A stretch of DNA of 64,000 nt from Lysobacteraceae bacterium (GTDB lineage Bacteria; Pseudomonadota; Gammaproteobacteria; Xanthomonadales; Xanthomonadaceae): the NCBI GenBank assembly GCA_016789405.1, contig JAEUPQ010000015.1, positions 124,001 to 188,000 of the forward strand, given 5' to 3'. Position 1 is the stretch's first letter. Every line of letters starts with the position of its first letter. A program made the translations under genes and the position numbers. Positions 61,227-64,000 of this stretch are shown here, piece by piece. Under the pieces are notes generated by a model. It did not search any database, had not been told where the DNA came from, and saw only the letters and a program-made list of their open reading frames with translations.

Positions 61227-61423
61227 GGTTTCGATTCCTCCGTCGATGCGGCATGACAGCATGGGCCGGGCCGGCGGGTCAATACGATGCCGTCCGGCGA
61301 TCCCGACGCGCCCCCCGGCATGCTCCGCCAGACCCTACGGCGGCGGATTGTTCTTGCCCGCCGGCTCTGGCAACTTAACCGCTTCGGACCGCGCCGCGGG
61401 CCTGATCCCATGAGGGCAAGGAT

Positions 61424-63412
61424 ATGAGCTATTTCGTGACCGGCGCTACCGGATTCATCGGGCGCTACCTCGTCGGCAACCTGCTCAAGCGCAAGGGCAC
61501 GATCTACGTGCTGGTGCGCAAGGATTCGCAGAAGAAGTTCGACGCGCTGGCCAGGAAGCTGGGCTGGGATCCCAAGCGCGTCATCGCGGTGCACGGCGAC
61601 ATGACCGCCGCGAAATGCGGCGTGGCCGCCGCCCAGCTCAAGCTGCTGACCGGGAAGATCAAGCACTTCTTCCATCTGGCCGCGATCTACGACCTCACCG
61701 CCAGTGCGGAAAGCCAGCGTAAGGCGAATGTCGACGGTACGCAGAACGCACTGGATCTCGCGGCGGCGATCGGTGCCGGTTGCTTCCATCACACCAGTTC
61801 GATCGCGGCAGCGGGCCTGTACCCGGGCATCTTCCGCGAAGACATGTTCGACGAGGCGGAAGGCCTCGATGACCCCTATCTGCGGACCAAGCATGACTCC
61901 GAAGGCCTGGTGCGCCGGGAGAAGCGCGTCAAGTGGCGCATCTATCGCCCGGGCATGGTCGTCGGCCATTCGCAGACCGGCGAGATCGACAAGATCGACG
62001 GGCCGTACTATTTCTTCACGCTGCTCAAGAAGATGCGTGAAATGCTGCCGCCGTGGATGCCGATGCTCGGCATCGAGGGTGGCCGGATCAATGTGGTGCC
62101 AGTGGATTTCGTGGCCGACGCCATGGACCACATCGCGCACAAGCCGAAGCTCGACGGGCACTGCTTCCACCTGGTCGACCCGGAGCCGATGCGCGTCGGC
62201 GAAGTGCTGAACACCTTCGCCCGGGCGGGACATGCGCCGGAGATGACCATGCGACTGGATGCGCGCATGTTCGCCTTCGTCCCCAGCGGGATCCGTGGCG
62301 CCGTCGGCAGCCTGCCGCCGGTGAAGCGCTTCGTCGGCATGCTGCTGCGCGACTTCAAGATCCCGAAGGAAGTGCTGAAGTTCATCACGTACCCGACGCG
62401 ATTCGACAACCGCGAGACCGAGCGCGCGCTCAAGGGCAGCGGCATTGCCGTGCCGCGCCTCGAGACCTACGCCTGGCGCCTGTGGGACTACTGGGAGCGC
62501 CACCTCGACCCGGACCTGTTCATCGATCGCAGCCTCAAGGGGCGGGTGAAGGGCAAGGTCGTGGTGATCACGGGGGGCTCGTCCGGGATCGGCTTGTCCA
62601 GCGCGCAGCGGGTGGCCGAAGCCGGCGCCACCACGATTATTGTCGCCCGCGGCGAGGAAGAACTGTTCAAGGCCCGTGACGAGATGAAGGCCAAGGGCGG
62701 AAAGGTCTTTGCCTACACCGCCGATCTGGCGGACATGGCCGACTGCGACCGACTGGTGGCGATGATCCTCAAGGAGCATGGGCACGTCGACATCCTGGTG
62801 AACAACGCCGGCCGTTCGATCCGCCGCTCGATCGAGCTGAGCTACGACCGCTTCCACGACTTCGAGCGCACCATGCAACTGAACTATTTCGGCTGCCTGC
62901 GCCTGATCATGGGCTTCATGCCGACGATGGTGCAGCGCCGGAAGGGCCACATCATCAACATCAGCTCGATCGGCGTGCTGGCCAATTCGCCGAGGTTCTC
63001 GGCCTACGTGGCATCGAAGGCGGCGCTGGACGCGTTCAGCCGCTGCGCACAGGGCGAGTTGTCGGGCAAGGGCATCAGTTTCACGACGATCAACATGCCG
63101 CTGGTGCGCACGCCGATGATCGCGCCGACCAAGATGTACGAAAGCGTGCCGACGCTCAGCACGGACGAAGCCGCGGATCTCGTGGTGAAGGGCATCATCG
63201 AGAAGCCCAGTCGCATCGCGACGCGCCTCGGCATCTTCTCTGCGCTGCTCAATGCGGTCGCGCCCAAGGCGTACGAGGTCATCATGAATACCGCGTTCGA
63301 GCTCTTCCCGGACTCGGCGGCGGCCAAGGGCGACCGCAAGGCCTTGAAGGAAGAGCAGCCCAGCCAGGAGCAGATCGCGTTCGCCGCCCTGATGCGCGGC
63401 GTGCACTGGTAA
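61424..63412 (+). CDS. Two-domain fatty acyl-CoA/ACP reductase (alcohol-forming type)
   Basis: This 662-residue protein is built like the Marinobacter Maqu_2220 enzyme, which reduces acyl-CoA through aldehyde to fatty alcohol. The N-terminal reductase domain has TGATGFIGR (Gly7, Gly10, Gly13) and Tyr152/Lys156 (YLRTK). The C-terminal SDR domain has TGGSSGIG (383-390) and Tyr528/Lys532 (YVASK), with HVDILVNNAGRSIRRS. Many long segments match the Marinobacter sequence as I recall it (DDPYLRTKH, RIYRPGMVVGHS). It follows a SD-like AAGGAT. Fatty alcohols would feed wax ester synthesis. Confidence 0.85.
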   Translation: MSYFVTGATGFIGRYLVGNLLKRKGTIYVLVRKDSQKKFDALARKLGWDPKRVIAVHGDMTAAKCGVAAAQLKLLTGKIKHFFHLAAIYDLTASAESQRKANVDGTQNALDLAAAIGAGCFHHTSSIAAAGLYPGIFREDMFDEAEGLDDPYLRTKHDSEGLVRREKRVKWRIYRPGMVVGHSQTGEIDKIDGPYYFFTLLKKMREMLPPWMPMLGIEGGRINVVPVDFVADAMDHIAHKPKLDGHCFHLVDPEPMRVGEVLNTFARAGHAPEMTMRLDARMFAFVPSGIRGAVGSLPPVKRFVGMLLRDFKIPKEVLKFITYPTRFDNRETERALKGSGIAVPRLETYAWRLWDYWERHLDPDLFIDRSLKGRVKGKVVVITGGSSGIGLSSAQRVAEAGATTIIVARGEEELFKARDEMKAKGGKVFAYTADLADMADCDRLVAMILKEHGHVDILVNNAGRSIRRSIELSYDRFHDFERTMQLNYFGCLRLIMGFMPTMVQRRKGHIINISSIGVLANSPRFSAYVASKAALDAFSRCAQGELSGKGISFTTINMPLVRTPMIAPTKMYESVPTLSTDEAADLVVKGIIEKPSRIATRLGIFSALLNAVAPKAYEVIMNTAFELFPDSAAAKGDRKALKEEQPSQEQIAFAALMRGVHW

Positions 63413-63440
63413 CGGCGTCCTTCCCGACTGGGGAAACGCG

Positions 63441-63464
63441 AAAGGCAGCCGGGTGGCTGCCTTT
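63441..63464 (+). terminator. Terminator after the acyl reductase
   Basis: A 10-bp stem (AAAGGCAGCC at 63441-63450 with 63455-63464) with a GGGT loop is followed by CGTTTTG. It lies 28 nt after the stop. Confidence 0.82.
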
Positions 63465-63628
63465 CGTTTTGCCGCGAATGATCGCGGCGAATAAAAGAAA
63501 CCCGTCGATCGGAAGCCGTGAGGGGAGGGGAGCTACGGACTTCGTGCTGGATCGACGGGTCAAGCGGCAGGGTTGCTGCCTAAGGGACGTCGCTTGCGCG
63601 ACGAGAGAGAGTGGGGGAGGTGCGGAAA

Positions 63629-64000
63629 TCAGGCGTCCTGGGACTCTGCGACGACCTTGGCCTTGCGCGGTGCGCGTTTGGCCGGCTTGCGGGTCGCCGG
63701 CGCCTTGGCGGCTTTGGCGGCCTTCACAGGCTTCTTCGTGGCGGTCTTGCGCGCCGCGGCCGGCTTGGCGCCACCCTGGCGACGGAGCTCGGCGGTCAGC
63801 GCTTCGACGCGGTCGCTGAGGTCGGCGAGGTCTTCACGGCTCGGGACGCCGAGCTTGACCAGGGCGCGCTGGACGCGGTCTTCGAAGACCTTCTCCAGCT
63901 TGTCCCAGGTGTCTGTGGCGCGTTCGCGGGCCTGGCCGACGCGGTTCTCGACGGCATCGCGGACCACTTCGGCGCGGCCACCGGCGAACTTGCGCATGGT
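63629..64000 (-). CDS. Phasin family protein (PhaF-like), start beyond window
   Basis: About 124 codons are visible, with the start probably beyond the right edge: the frame stays open past ATG 63997 and typical PhaF-like proteins have an N-terminal WLAGLGAF region missing here. Visible are a phasin coiled-coil (ENRVGQARERATDTWDKLEKVFEDRVQRALVKLGVPSREDL) and a Lys/Ala/Pro histone H1-like tail. It should bind granule surfaces and DNA. Confidence 0.75.
   Translation of the reverse strand, partial: TMRKFAGGRAEVVRDAVENRVGQARERATDTWDKLEKVFEDRVQRALVKLGVPSREDLADLSDRVEALTAELRRQGGAKPAAARKTATKKPVKAAKAAKAPATRKPAKRAPRKAKVVAESQDA

Overview
The window is chromosomal DNA from a high-GC gammaproteobacterium, most likely of the Lysobacteraceae (Xanthomonadaceae: Lysobacter, Luteimonas or Thermomonas type). 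Four things point there: a fused aspartokinase/diaminopimelate decarboxylase (lysAC), the MurL/MurD2 route for D-glutamate entry into peptidoglycan, a Kdo kinase (kdkA), and E. coli-like synteny at bamC-dapA-gcvR-bcp. Gene density is high. Most genes are housekeeping and many are joined by 1-4 nt stop/start overlaps. Product names come from recognising protein motifs; no database search was run.

Layout. 1-1741: LPS core genes, a GT9 glycosyltransferase cut by the left edge and divergent kdkA. 1782-7152: molybdopterin genes moaA, moaC, moaD and moaE, interleaved with an MBL-fold hydrolase, a PhyH-like dioxygenase and an M17 aminopeptidase. 7220-10839: SRP RNA, tRNA-Ser(GGA), dnaX-ybaB-recR and a small membrane protein. 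10930-16223: an exported subtilase, a HIT protein, a secreted cupin and two PhzF paralogues around a small unknown. 16335-22606: lysAC, a membrane protein, murL and murD2 as an overlapping operon, then a small acidic protein. 22682-26998: an alpha/beta hydrolase, an HhH protein, ispB, ssb and a lipoprotein phosphodiesterase. 27090-31833: a tripartite efflux system (OMF-EmrA-EmrB) led by a MarR regulator whose palindromic operator sits on a near-consensus promoter. 31921-34035: endonuclease V and a threonine synthase-like enzyme. 34088-35242: one AT-rich AlbA_2/Schlafen-type gene, clearly foreign in composition. 35258-39314: sugar-nucleotide genes (UDP-glucuronate epimerase, TviB-type dehydrogenase, galE). 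39299-46188: thiD, a DUF1275 protein, an acetyltransferase, an XRE regulator, a secreted protein, PhoH2 and bcp. 46191-48656: gcvR, dapA and a short BamC-like lipoprotein. 48823-56635: DUF418, a D-amino-acid dehydrogenase-like enzyme, glutathione reductase, an S9 peptidase, an N-formylglutamate hydrolase and a DMT exporter, largely coupled. 56638-57651: a dead IS3-family element. 57980-64000: tRNA-Val(CAC), a TPR-like protein, two phasins, two small exported cysteine-patterned peptides, TetR, an acyl-CoA-binding protein and a two-domain fatty acyl reductase.

How the genes work together. The lysAC-murL-murD2 block links the aspartate/diaminopimelate branch to an unusual way of placing D-Glu in the peptidoglycan stem. 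The right end looks like a neutral-lipid module: an acyl-CoA carrier, a fatty-alcohol-forming reductase, phasins and a TetR regulator. The least explained items are the paired twin-CX6C exported peptides (59641-60202), the foreign AlbA_2 gene, and the non-molybdopterin genes embedded in the moa cluster. I saw no CRISPR array, prophage, riboswitch or replication origin.
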